Part shown: positions 33,449 to 41,707 of the stretch, piece by piece
How positions within the stretch are numbered: position 1 is the stretch's first letter
How the letters are laid out: the number at the start of each line of letters is the position of its first letter
Assembly: GCF_030014955.1 (NCBI RefSeq)
Contig: NZ_JAGRPV010000001.1
Coordinates: forward strand, 1,922,001 to 1,986,000
Direction: 5' to 3'
Origin: Cohnella hashimotonis
GTDB lineage: Bacteria; Bacillota; Bacilli; Paenibacillales; Paenibacillaceae
DNA: 64,000 nucleotides
The notes under the pieces: model-generated
What the model was told of the DNA's origin: nothing
What the model saw: the letters and a program-made list of their open reading frames with translations, nothing else
The model's database searches: none
Position numbers and translations under genes: made by a program

Positions 33449-34363
33449 GTGTCGGACTTCACTGGGGACAATCTGGTCTTGTTTCCCAAGACCTTGGACT
33501 ACTATCAGATCAAATTGACGCGCATGCTCGAGACGGAGCGATACGGGGAAGCCAAGGGCCTGTTGGACTTCCTGCTGCAGTGCGGAGGCGAAGCGGAGCG
33601 GCATCATACCGAGTGGCAGGCGCTGCTTGGCTGGCTGGAGGCCGCTTTTCCGGAGGCGACGGCAACGGGACTCCCGGGAGAAGAGGCGGATGACGCGGTC
33701 GAGGAGGACGAGGACGCGGATGCCGTTCTCAGACAGCGGGTGCTGGGGCGGGCGGCAGAGGATCCCGCCTATTTGCAGCGGCTCGTATCCATGCTATTCG
33801 ATAACGAGGACCCCGAGCAGCAGCTGCTGGCGCTAGGCCAAATGGCGCATCTCCCGGGACCCGAAGCCGAAGAGGCGCTGCGGCGATGGCTGTCCGAACG
33901 CGAGCGCCATCCGCTCGTGCAGTTCCGGGCGCTGCAGCTGCTCCGCAGGTTCGGGGCGGAAGGGACGGCGGTCATGCTTCGGGACGGCGAGGCGCTGTCG
34001 CTCGAGATCGAGGAGACGCCGCTGTCGTTCGAGGAATTCCCGCGCGCGGTGCTCGATGTGCCGGAGCGGCTGAGCCGAATGGCGGAGGTGTCCGATCCTG
34101 CGCTCTCTTACTTTGCCGACGAGATGTGGCGGGAATGCGTGCAGGCGGCTTACGGCTCCAACGTTTTCAAATGGATGATGGAGGCCGACGACGGCGCATC
34201 GGATCTGTGGGCGGCGGCGCTTCACCAGCATTTGCTCGAGAAGCTCCACGGTCAGACGGGCGACGAATGGACGCGGGAGCAGTACGGAATTACGGGCGAG
34301 CTGCGGTTTCGGTACGAGCAGGCGCTGCGCTGGCTGCGGATGTACGGAGCGGATACGGTCTGA
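33449..34363 (+). CDS. Helical-repeat protein of unknown function, in the ysoA position
   Basis: This 304-aa soluble protein is acidic and almost entirely helical. A segment of eight Glu/Asp-rich residues near 75-85 links two halves. The helix pairs (for example EDPEQQLLALGQMAHLP and HPLVQFRALQLLRRF) look like HEAT- or TPR-type repeats. In Bacillus the gene just before tig is ysoA, which encodes a TPR-like protein, so this may be its counterpart, although that is based on position. GGAGGAAGGGG precedes the GTG at 33449. Function unknown. Confidence 0.7.
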   Translation: MSDFTGDNLVLFPKTLDYYQIKLTRMLETERYGEAKGLLDFLLQCGGEAERHHTEWQALLGWLEAAFPEATATGLPGEEADDAVEEDEDADAVLRQRVLGRAAEDPAYLQRLVSMLFDNEDPEQQLLALGQMAHLPGPEAEEALRRWLSERERHPLVQFRALQLLRRFGAEGTAVMLRDGEALSLEIEETPLSFEEFPRAVLDVPERLSRMAEVSDPALSYFADEMWRECVQAAYGSNVFKWMMEADDGASDLWAAALHQHLLEKLHGQTGDEWTREQYGITGELRFRYEQALRWLRMYGADTV

Positions 34364-34381
34364 TTTGCGCCCGTTTTTGCC

Positions 34382-34411
34382 TTGAATTCGCTGCCAGTAT
34401 TGTTCTATAAT
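34382..34411 (+). promoter_or_regulatory. Sigma-A promoter of tig
   Basis: TTGAAT (34382-34387), an 18-bp spacer and consensus TATAAT (34406-34411), 62 bp before the ATG. Confidence 0.6.
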
Positions 34412-34473
34412 AAAATGGTTTATGTCAATCGGCCGCATCTGGCGGCAAGACGTCTTCGGAGGGATTGAATATT

Positions 34474-35763
34474 ATGCAAGCAAAATGGGAAAAAATAGAG
34501 AAGAACCTTGGCGTTCTGGAGGTCGAGATCGACGAGGCGAAGGTCGCCGAGGCGCTTGACAAGGCCTTTAAGAAAGTCGTTCAAAAAGTAAACGTACCCG
34601 GCTTCCGCAAAGGCAAAGTACCGCGCGGCATCTTCGAATCCCGCTTCGGCATCGAGAGCCTGTACCAGGACGCGATCGATATTCTGCTGCCAGGCGCGTA
34701 CAGCGAAGCCGTCGAACAGACGGGCATCGTGCCGGTAGACCGTCCCGACGTGGACGTCGAGCAGTTCGGCAAGGGACAGTCCTTCATTTTCAAAGCCAAA
34801 GTTACCGTTAAGCCCGAAGTGACGCTGGGCGAGTACAAGGGCCTCGAAGCTCCTGCCGCGGAGACCGAAGTCAAAGAAGAAGAAATCAATGCCGAACTCG
34901 AGCGCCTGCAGAACCGCCATGCCGAGCTCGTCGTCGTCGACGAAGGCCCCGCGCAAAACGGCGACACCACGATCATCGACTTCGAAGGCTTCCTGGACGG
35001 CGAGCCGTTCGAAGGCGGCAAGGGCGAGCGCTATTCGCTCGAACTCGGTTCCGGCTCCTTCATTCCGGGCTTCGAAGAGCAAGTTGTCGGCCTGAACATT
35101 GCCGAGGACAAGGAAATCAACGTCACGTTCCCGGAGAACTACCAAGCCGAGAACCTTGCCGGCAAGGATGTCGTGTTCAAGGTGAAGCTGCACGAGATCA
35201 AGCGCAAGAACCTGCCTGCCCTGGACGACGAGTTCGCGAAGGACGTCAGCGAGTTCGACACGTTCGACGAATACAAAGCGGACCTGACGAGCAAGCTGAA
35301 GGAGCGCAAGGAAAAAGAAGCCGAAGCAGCCAAGGAAAACGCCTTGATCGACAAGGCAGCCGAAGGCGCCGAGCTTGAGATCCCGGCTGCGATGATCGAG
35401 TCCGAGATCGACAGCATGCTGAAGGATTTCGAGAGCCGTCTGCGCATGCAAGGCATGACGCTGGACCTGTACTACCAATTCAGCGGCCAGGACGAGGAAG
35501 CGCTGAAGGGCCAGATGCGCGTCGACGCCGAGAAGCGCGTCCGCAACAACCTGGTGCTCGAAGCGATCGCGAACGCGGAGAACCTCGAGATCTCCGAGGA
35601 CGAGCTGTCCGCGGAGCTGGACAACCTGTCCAAGATGTACAACCGTTCTGCCGACGAGCTGCGCACGATTTTCGGCTCCAACGGTTACATCGACACGCTG
35701 AACGCCGACCTCAAGGTCCGCAAGGCCGTCAAGTTCCTGCTGGAGAACAGCAAGAGCGCATAA
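34474..35763 (+). CDS. tig: Trigger factor
   Basis: This 429-aa ribosome-associated chaperone and peptidyl-prolyl isomerase has the ribosome-binding signature VPGFRKGKVPRGIFESRFG at about 39-57, a central FKBP-type domain (~160-245, starting NGDTTIIDFEGFLDGEPFEG), and a helical C-terminal chaperone domain. GGAGGG lies 10 nt before ATG 34474 but only 1 nt before the TTG at 34465, so the ATG was chosen. It is followed by its own terminator, then by clpP and clpX, the protease it commonly neighbours. Confidence 0.97.
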   Translation: MQAKWEKIEKNLGVLEVEIDEAKVAEALDKAFKKVVQKVNVPGFRKGKVPRGIFESRFGIESLYQDAIDILLPGAYSEAVEQTGIVPVDRPDVDVEQFGKGQSFIFKAKVTVKPEVTLGEYKGLEAPAAETEVKEEEINAELERLQNRHAELVVVDEGPAQNGDTTIIDFEGFLDGEPFEGGKGERYSLELGSGSFIPGFEEQVVGLNIAEDKEINVTFPENYQAENLAGKDVVFKVKLHEIKRKNLPALDDEFAKDVSEFDTFDEYKADLTSKLKERKEKEAEAAKENALIDKAAEGAELEIPAAMIESEIDSMLKDFESRLRMQGMTLDLYYQFSGQDEEALKGQMRVDAEKRVRNNLVLEAIANAENLEISEDELSAELDNLSKMYNRSADELRTIFGSNGYIDTLNADLKVRKAVKFLLENSKSA

Positions 35764-35805
35764 TCGCCGCAGGTCCGACGCATCGTCGGCCTCCGGTTCA
35801 TAATC

Positions 35806-35838
35806 ATGAGGCACGTGATCTTCGCGTGCCTCATTTTT
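35806..35838 (+). terminator. Rho-independent terminator after tig
   Basis: A perfect 10-bp stem (35806-35815 with 35824-35833) followed by TTTTT. Confidence 0.85.
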
Positions 35839-35889
35839 AACCCTACATATGCTCCGAATATACGCGAAGCAAGCGGCTTTTTCGCCGAC

Positions 35890-35918
35890 ATGACATTCGG
35901 GTATGAACATGTTAGAAT
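35890..35918 (+). promoter_or_regulatory. Sigma-A promoter of clpP
   Basis: ATGACA (35890-35895), 17 bp, TAGAAT (35913-35918), 44 bp before the clpP start. No CtsR heptad repeat was recognised around it. Confidence 0.5.
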
Positions 35919-35962
35919 ATTACCGAATCGCGAAGTCCATTTCAGAAAAGAGGTTGGCGCGT

Positions 35963-36553
35963 ATGGCATTGGTCCCTATGGTCGTTGAACAGACTAACCG
36001 CGGAGAGCGGTCTTATGACATCTACTCGCGGTTGCTAAAGGACAGAATCATATTTCTAGGCAGTGCGATTGATGACGATGTCGCCAATCTCATCATGGCC
36101 CAGCTGTTGTTCCTCGCCGCAGAAGACCCGGAGAAGGACATCCATCTTTATATCAATTCCCCTGGCGGTTCGGTTACGGCCGGCATGGGTATTTACGATA
36201 CGATGCAGTACATCAAGCCTCCGGTGAGCACGATCTGCGTCGGCATGGCCGCGAGCATGGGATCTCTGCTGCTGACGGCGGGCGCTCCCGGCAAGCGCTT
36301 CGCGCTTCCGAACAGCGAGATCATGATCCACCAGCCGCTCGGCGGCGTGCGGGGGCAGGCTTCCGATATCAAGATTCACGCCGATTGGATCGTCAAGACC
36401 AAGGAGAAGCTGAACAAGATCTATGTAGACCGGACCGGACAGCCGTACGAGAAGATCGAGCGGGATACCGACCGCGATAACTTCATGAGCGCCGATGAAG
36501 CGCAGGCTTACGGGCTGATCGACAAGGTCATCTCTTCTCCGACCAACGTATAA
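35963..36553 (+). CDS. clpP: ATP-dependent Clp protease, proteolytic subunit
   Basis: This 196-aa serine peptidase forms the tetradecameric barrel fed by ClpX (and ClpC where present). The catalytic triad is Ser98 in GMAASMGS, His123 in IMIHQP and Asp172 in the RDTDRDNF segment. The chosen ATG at 35963 gives the usual N-terminus [10 protein letters not shown]; 20 in-frame upstream codons contain the promoter. It is 11 bp before clpX. In Bacillus subtilis clpP is elsewhere, while here the order is tig-clpP-clpX as in Proteobacteria. Confidence 0.97.
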   Translation: MALVPMVVEQTNRGERSYDIYSRLLKDRIIFLGSAIDDDVANLIMAQLLFLAAEDPEKDIHLYINSPGGSVTAGMGIYDTMQYIKPPVSTICVGMAASMGSLLLTAGAPGKRFALPNSEIMIHQPLGGVRGQASDIKIHADWIVKTKEKLNKIYVDRTGQPYEKIERDTDRDNFMSADEAQAYGLIDKVISSPTNV

Positions 36554-36564
36554 GGAGTGATTCC

Positions 36565-37821
36565 ATGTTTAAGTTCAACGACGAGAAGGGCCAGCTGAAG
36601 TGTTCCTTCTGCGGCAAGTCGCAGGATCAGGTTCGCAAGCTGGTAGCCGGACCGGGCGTCTATATATGCGACGAGTGCATCGAGCTGTGCACGGAGATCG
36701 TCGAGGAGGAGCTCGGACACGAGGAAGAGCTCGATCTCAAGGATATTCCGAAGCCGATCGAGATTCGCAATATTCTAGACCAGTACGTCATCGGCCAGGA
36801 GCAAGCAAAAAAATCGCTGTCCGTCGCCGTTTATAATCACTACAAGCGGATTAACTCGCAAAGCAAGATCGAGGACGTCGAATTGCAGAAGAGCAACATC
36901 ATGCTCGTCGGCCCTACGGGCTCGGGCAAGACGCTGCTCGCGCAGACGATGGCCAAAATTTTGAACGTGCCGTTTGCGATCGCCGACGCCACTTCCCTGA
37001 CGGAAGCCGGCTACGTAGGCGAAGACGTCGAGAACATTTTGCTCAAGCTGATTCAAGCTGCGGACTACGACGTAGAAAAGGCCGAACGCGGCATTATCTA
37101 TATCGATGAGATCGACAAAGTGGCTCGCAAGTCCGAGAACCCGTCGATCACTCGCGACGTGTCCGGCGAAGGCGTCCAGCAGGCGCTGCTGAAGATTCTC
37201 GAGGGCACCGTCGCCTCCGTGCCTCCGCAGGGCGGACGCAAGCACCCGCACCAGGAGTTCATCCAGATCGATACGACGAACATTCTCTTCCTGTGCGGCG
37301 GCGCATTCGACGGCCTCGAGCAGATCATCAAGCGCCGCATCGGCAAGAAGGTCATCGGCTTCAGCGCGGCCCTCGAAGGTCAGAAGGAGCTCAAGCCCGG
37401 CGAATATTTGTCCCTCGTTCAACCGGAGGATCTGCTGAAGTTCGGCCTGATCCCCGAGTTCGTCGGCCGTTTGCCGGTCATCTCCTCGCTCGAGCCGCTT
37501 GACGAAGCCGCGCTGGTGCGCATTCTGTCCGAGCCGAAGAACGCGCTGGTCAAGCAATACCAGAAGCTCCTCGAGATGGACAACGTCAAGCTCGATTTCG
37601 AGCAAGGCGCGCTCGAAGAGATCGCCCGCGAAGCGATCAAGCGCAACACGGGCGCCCGCGGCCTGCGTGCCATCATCGAAGGCATTATGCTTGAAGTGAT
37701 GTACGAGGTGCCGTCCCGCGACGACGTCAATTCTTGTGTCATCACGGAGAAGGTCGTGCGCGACAAGATCGCGCCCGAGCTGACGAACAAGAAAACCAAG
37801 AAAAAAGAAGAGAGCGCATAA
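36565..37821 (+). CDS. clpX: ATP-dependent Clp protease, ATPase subunit ClpX
   Basis: This 418-aa AAA+ unfoldase has the N-terminal zinc-binding domain (CSFCGK near 13 and CDECIELC near 35), Walker A GPTGSGKT at 116-123, Walker [10 protein letters not shown] at about 178-186, sensor motifs and the IGF loop (KVIGFSAA at ~270) that docks onto ClpP. AAGGAGTGA precedes the ATG. It is almost certainly cotranscribed with clpP. A GC-rich hairpin follows (37844-37886). Confidence 0.97.
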   Translation: MFKFNDEKGQLKCSFCGKSQDQVRKLVAGPGVYICDECIELCTEIVEEELGHEEELDLKDIPKPIEIRNILDQYVIGQEQAKKSLSVAVYNHYKRINSQSKIEDVELQKSNIMLVGPTGSGKTLLAQTMAKILNVPFAIADATSLTEAGYVGEDVENILLKLIQAADYDVEKAERGIIYIDEIDKVARKSENPSITRDVSGEGVQQALLKILEGTVASVPPQGGRKHPHQEFIQIDTTNILFLCGGAFDGLEQIIKRRIGKKVIGFSAALEGQKELKPGEYLSLVQPEDLLKFGLIPEFVGRLPVISSLEPLDEAALVRILSEPKNALVKQYQKLLEMDNVKLDFEQGALEEIAREAIKRNTGARGLRAIIEGIMLEVMYEVPSRDDVNSCVITEKVVRDKIAPELTNKKTKKKEESA

Positions 37822-37843
37822 AGCGCCTCTATTCCGCTCAAGT

Positions 37844-37886
37844 TCCACCCCGCCCCCTCGCGTATGCCGTGCGGAGGCGGGGTGGA
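37844..37886 (+). promoter_or_regulatory. GC-rich hairpin between clpX and ispG
   Basis: Arms 37844-37854 and 37876-37886 pair perfectly (11 bp). No T run follows, so it may be a processing or attenuating element rather than a terminator. It ends 14 nt before the ispG ribosome-binding site. Confidence 0.45.
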
Positions 37887-37914
37887 CTTATGCCTTTACG
37901 GGGTGAACTGAACC

Positions 37915-39054
37915 ATGTATTTGCGTACGGATACCGTGCCGGTCCGCGTCGGCAATCTGACGATCGGCGGCAACAATCAAGTCGTGCTGCAGAGCATGTG
38001 CACGACGAAGACGGCGGACGTCGCGGCCACGGTGGCCGAGATCAAGCGTCTTGAGGAAGCCGGCTGCCAGATCGTCCGCGTGACGGTGAACAACAAGGAA
38101 GCGGCAGCCGCCATCAAGGAGATCAAGAAGCAGATCAGCATTCCGCTCGTCGCCGACATTCACTTCGACTACAGGCTGGCGCTGCTGGCGATCGAGAACG
38201 GCATCGACAAGGTCCGGATCAACCCGGGCAACATCGGCCGCCGCGAGAAGGTCGAGGCCGTCGTCAAGGCGTGCAAGGAGCGGGGGATCCCGATCCGGAT
38301 CGGCGTCAACGCCGGCTCGCTCGAGAATCATTTGCTGGAGAAGTACGGCTACCCGACAGCCGAGGCGATGGTCGAGAGCGCGTTGTTTCATATCGGCATT
38401 CTCGAAGAACTGGATTTCCACGATATTATCGTTTCTCTTAAGGCATCCGACGTTCCGATGGCGATCGAGGCTTATACCAAGGCGGCCCAGGTCATTAAAT
38501 ATCCGCTTCATCTGGGCATTACCGAAGCGGGCACGCTGTTCTCGGGCACGGTCAAGAGCGCGGCGGGGCTCGGCGTTCTGCTGAGCGCCGGCATCGGCAA
38601 CACGATGCGTATCTCGCTCAGCGCAGATCCGGTCGAGGAGATTAAGGTAGCGCGCGAGCTGCTTAAGACCTTCGGTCTGATCACGGACGCGCCGACGCTG
38701 ATTTCCTGTCCGACATGCGGGCGTCTGGACATCGATCTGTTCTCCGTCGCCAATGAGGTCGAGGAGTATTTGTCCAAGCTTAAGGTGCCGATCAAGGTAT
38801 CCGTGCTCGGCTGTGCGGTCAACGGTCCGGGGGAAGCGCGCGAGGCCGATATCGGCATTGCGGGCGCCCGCGGCGAGGGCATGCTGTTCCGTTACGGCGA
38901 GATGATCCGCAAGGTCCCCGAGGCCGAGCTCGTAGGCGAGCTTAAGAAGGAAATCGACCATATCGCGGCCGTATATGCCGAGACGGGCGAGATTCCGGGC
39001 CGCAAACAGCATGCGCCGAAGCCTGGCGTCGCTGCCGGTACCGTCACCCTTTAA
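37915..39054 (+). CDS. ispG: 4-hydroxy-3-methylbut-2-en-1-yl diphosphate synthase
   Basis: This 379-aa iron-sulfur enzyme of the MEP isoprenoid pathway reduces methylerythritol cyclodiphosphate to HMBDP. The N-terminal TIM barrel begins [20 protein letters not shown]. The [4Fe-4S] ligands are in SCPTCGRLD (~263) and [13 protein letters not shown] (~305). The length fits the bacterial two-domain form. GGGGTGA lies 8 nt upstream. It lies between clpX and the cysteine-rich protein gene, an insertion relative to the Bacillus clpX-lonB order, and has its own terminator. Confidence 0.96.
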   Translation: MYLRTDTVPVRVGNLTIGGNNQVVLQSMCTTKTADVAATVAEIKRLEEAGCQIVRVTVNNKEAAAAIKEIKKQISIPLVADIHFDYRLALLAIENGIDKVRINPGNIGRREKVEAVVKACKERGIPIRIGVNAGSLENHLLEKYGYPTAEAMVESALFHIGILEELDFHDIIVSLKASDVPMAIEAYTKAAQVIKYPLHLGITEAGTLFSGTVKSAAGLGVLLSAGIGNTMRISLSADPVEEIKVARELLKTFGLITDAPTLISCPTCGRLDIDLFSVANEVEEYLSKLKVPIKVSVLGCAVNGPGEAREADIGIAGARGEGMLFRYGEMIRKVPEAELVGELKKEIDHIAAVYAETGEIPGRKQHAPKPGVAAGTVTL

Positions 39055-39107
39055 GGACGATTGGCCATGATTTGCGCATGAACGCTGCTGCCAGCCAGAG
39101 ACGAGGG

Positions 39108-39138
39108 AGCCCCGCTTGCTTTTTGCGGGGCTTTTTTT
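39108..39138 (+). terminator. Rho-independent terminator after ispG
   Basis: An 8-bp stem AGCCCCGC/GCGGGGCT (39108-39115 with 39125-39132) followed by seven T. Confidence 0.85.
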
Positions 39139-39247
39139 GCATGCTGCTGACGATGTAAGCCGTTGCCAATCGATTCGGACGGTTTTGGGTAAAAAGGAGT
39201 AAGACATACCCTTCGACTTAAGTTTCGAAAAGGAGGAATGCGACATC

Positions 39248-39622
39248 ATGAGTGAAGCGTCGATCGAAAGCATGTCATCCTGCATCGAAGACTGCCTGGC
39301 CTGCGTAATTGCGTGCAACGATTGCTACAGCGCATGTCTGGAGGAACCCGATATCGCTAAAATGCGTGATTGCATCCGTCTCGATCGGGAATGCGCGGAC
39401 CTGTGCGCATTTACCGCGCAAGCGTTGACGATAGGCAGCAGCTATCGCGCGGAGCTCGTGCTGCTATGCGCGGAGGCTTGCCAACGCTGCGGCGAGGCTT
39501 GTGCCAAGCATGATCATGCCCATTGCAGGCGTTGTGCCGAAGCTTGCTTCAAATGCGCGGCGTCCTGCATCGGCCTGGCGCAAGAGCTTAGCATCCGCCA
39601 ACGGGAAGCCTCGGGCGTATAA
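39248..39622 (+). CDS. Cysteine-rich four-helix-bundle protein (copper-storage Csp/DUF326-like)
   Basis: This 124-aa protein has 18 cysteines, mostly in C-x2-C and C-x3-C spacing along predicted helices: CIEDCLACVIACNDCYSAC (~12-30), CAEACQRCGEAC (~74-85) and HCRRCAEACFKCAASC near the end. This is the DUF326/YhjQ pattern of Csp proteins, which fill a four-helix bundle with thiols to bind many Cu(I) ions. No signal peptide is seen, so it would be cytosolic. AAGGAGG lies 11 nt upstream. No copper-sensing operator or exporter is adjacent, so a metal role rests on the cysteine pattern. Confidence 0.85.
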   Translation: MSEASIESMSSCIEDCLACVIACNDCYSACLEEPDIAKMRDCIRLDRECADLCAFTAQALTIGSSYRAELVLLCAEACQRCGEACAKHDHAHCRRCAEACFKCAASCIGLAQELSIRQREASGV

Positions 39623-39665
39623 ACTGCCATCCTCATCCTCGCATGACTATATCCGCCTACAACCG

Positions 39666-39675
39666 GGCAATACTA
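39666..39675 (+). promoter_or_regulatory. Sigma-F-like -10 element upstream of lonB
   Basis: GGCAATACTA (39666-39675) matches the sigma-F -10 pattern GGnRAnAnTR at every fixed position and lies 73 bp before lonB, which is a forespore gene in Bacillus. The -35 (CTATA at 39647-39651, 14 bp away) is a poor fit. Confidence 0.35.
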
Positions 39676-39747
39676 AGAATTATGCTGCCAGCTTGCCGGT
39701 TGGACGGACGTGGGAATCCACGACGCTAGTAGAGAGGATGAGGTTAT

Positions 39748-41535
39748 ATGGCACTGGGCACCGTTTTGATGCTCGTACAGGTGTTTTTCGCCGTCGTAAT
39801 CGGGATTTACTTTTGGAATCTGCTTCGCAATCAGAAAACGAACAAGACAGCCGTCGATCGGGAGTCGCGCAAGGAGATGGATAAGCTGCGCAAGCTGAGA
39901 TCCATCTCGCTGACGAAGCCGCTCTCCGAAAAGACGCGCCCCGTCTCGATGAACGATATCGTCGGGCAGCGCGAGGGATTGCGCGCGCTCAAGGCCGCGC
40001 TGTGCAGCGGCAATCCGCAGCACGTGATCGTGTACGGGCCTCCGGGCGTGGGCAAGACGGCCGCCGCGCGCGTCGTGCTAGAAGAGGCCAAGAAAAATCC
40101 TTCGTCGCCGTTCAGGCTCGAAGCGAAGTTCACGGAGATCGATGCGACGACCGCCCGCTTCGACGAGCGAGGCATTGCCGATCCATTGATCGGCTCTGTA
40201 CACGATCCGATCTATCAGGGCGCAGGCGCCATGGGCGTAGCGGGCATTCCGCAGCCCAAGCCGGGCGCGGTCACCAAGGCTCACGGCGGCATTCTGTTCA
40301 TCGACGAGATCGGCGAGCTGCATCCGATCCAGATCAACAAGCTGCTCAAGGTGCTCGAAGACCGCAAGGTGTTCCTCGAGAGCGCCTATTATCATGCGGA
40401 GGATCCGAATATTCCGCTCTATATCCATGACATCTTCCAGAACGGGCTGCCTGCCGACTTCAGGCTCGTCGGCGCGACGACAAGGTCGCCGAGCGAGCTG
40501 CCGCCCGCGCTGCGCAGCCGCTGCATGGAGATTTACTTCCGACCGCTGCTGCCGTCAGAGATCGGCGAGATCGCCCAGAACGCGGTCGCGAAGATCGGGC
40601 TGCCGGCCGATCCGGAAGCCGTCGAAGTCGTCAAGCATTATGCGACTAACGGCCGTGAAGCCGTGAATATGATCCAGCTGGCGGCGGGGCTTGCGCTGTC
40701 GGAGAATCGTCAGCGCATCTCGGCTGCCGACCTCGAATGGGTCGTCAACAGCAGCCAGCTGCCGCCGCGCCCGGACCGCAAGGTGCCCGACAAGCCTGCG
40801 GTAGGTTTCGTGAACGGCCTCGCGGTGTTCGGGCCGAGCATGGGCACGCTGCTTGAGATCGAAGTGACGGCCATCCCTGCGCTGCCGGGCAAAGGCGTCT
40901 ATACAATCACCGGCGTCGTCGAGGAGGAAGAGATCGGAGGCGGGCAGCGCACGCTGCGGCGCAAGAGCATGGCTAAGGGCTCGGTCGAGAACGTGCTGAC
41001 CGTGCTGCGCTCCTTTAATCTCAGGCCGGAAAATTACGACCTCCACATCAACTTCCCGGGCGGCACGCCGATCGACGGACCTTCGGCAGGGATTGCGATG
41101 GCTGTGGCGATCGCGTCGGCAATCACCGGCCAGCCGATCGACAACAAGCTTGCGCTCACCGGCGAGATCAGCATCCACGGACGCGTGAAGCCGGTCGGCG
41201 GCGTGCTTGCGAAGGTCGAGGCGGCCTTCCAGTCCGGCGCGGATACGGTGCTTATCCCGAAGGAAAACTGGCAGGCGATTTTCGAAGGTCTGCAAGGCGT
41301 CACAGTCGTTCCGGTCGAAACGGTGGAGGAAGTGTTCGTGCGCGTGTTCGGACCGGCGCCGCTCCGTCTTCCGGGCGAGCTCGAAGCCGCGGATCGGCCG
41401 ATTCCGGCCGACGGCTATGCTGCCGCGCCTCTGTCGATCCTTCATGCCGGTTCGCCCGCGTCCGCGAACACGCAGGAGAGCGTGCGCGCGCCCCATCATG
41501 GAGACAGCCGTCCCGCACCAGGGGCAGGCGTCTAA
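39748..41535 (+). CDS. lonB: LonB, sporulation-associated ATP-dependent protease
   Basis: This 595-aa protein has an N-terminal membrane helix (residues ~5-25), an AAA+ domain with GPPGVGKT at ~97-104 and FIDEIGELHP at ~182, and a Lon-type protease domain with the catalytic Ser446 in DGPSAG and Lys489 in GGVLAKVEAA. It lacks the large N-terminal domain of LonA, as LonB does. In Bacillus LonB acts in the forespore under sigma-F. The last ~45 residues are a Pro/Ala-rich tail beyond the usual end (Bacillus LonB is about 550 aa). GAGG precedes the ATG; lonA follows. Confidence 0.95.
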   Translation: MALGTVLMLVQVFFAVVIGIYFWNLLRNQKTNKTAVDRESRKEMDKLRKLRSISLTKPLSEKTRPVSMNDIVGQREGLRALKAALCSGNPQHVIVYGPPGVGKTAAARVVLEEAKKNPSSPFRLEAKFTEIDATTARFDERGIADPLIGSVHDPIYQGAGAMGVAGIPQPKPGAVTKAHGGILFIDEIGELHPIQINKLLKVLEDRKVFLESAYYHAEDPNIPLYIHDIFQNGLPADFRLVGATTRSPSELPPALRSRCMEIYFRPLLPSEIGEIAQNAVAKIGLPADPEAVEVVKHYATNGREAVNMIQLAAGLALSENRQRISAADLEWVVNSSQLPPRPDRKVPDKPAVGFVNGLAVFGPSMGTLLEIEVTAIPALPGKGVYTITGVVEEEEIGGGQRTLRRKSMAKGSVENVLTVLRSFNLRPENYDLHINFPGGTPIDGPSAGIAMAVAIASAITGQPIDNKLALTGEISIHGRVKPVGGVLAKVEAAFQSGADTVLIPKENWQAIFEGLQGVTVVPVETVEEVFVRVFGPAPLRLPGELEAADRPIPADGYAAAPLSILHAGSPASANTQESVRAPHHGDSRPAPGAGV

Positions 41536-41560
41536 GCCGCAATTCCGACTGCCGGTATAA

Positions 41561-41593
41561 GCGCCGTCCTTCGGGGCGGCGCCGCTCGTTTTT
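41561..41593 (+). terminator. Rho-independent terminator after lonB
   Basis: A 9-bp GC stem (41561-41569 with 41574-41582) capped by a TTCG tetraloop and followed by TTTTT at 41589-41593. Confidence 0.7.
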
Positions 41594-41620
41594 GCGGCGC
41601 GCAATTTCTTTTGATACAAT
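41592..41620 (+). promoter_or_regulatory. Sigma-A promoter of lonA
   Basis: TTGCGG (41592-41597), 17 bp, TACAAT (41615-41620). It begins in the T run of the preceding terminator and lies 88 bp before lonA. No CIRCE element was seen. Confidence 0.5.
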
Positions 41621-41707
41621 AACTGAAGGGTTTGCCGCCGGCTACTGGCTACCCTAACCATACCGGGCCACGCCGATATCGGCTAGGCTTGAGGAGGTGC
41701 CGTCCTT

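Noticed and set aside
34420..35910. 496-codon minus-strand frame
   Set aside because: It is antisense to trigger factor, a typical long shadow in GC-rich codon usage.
35890..35990. CtsR operator at clpP
   Set aside because: No pair of GGTCAAA-type heptads was found around the promoter.
41594..41707. CIRCE/HrcA operator upstream of lonA
   Set aside because: The required 9-bp inverted repeat with TTAGCACTC-like arms is absent.
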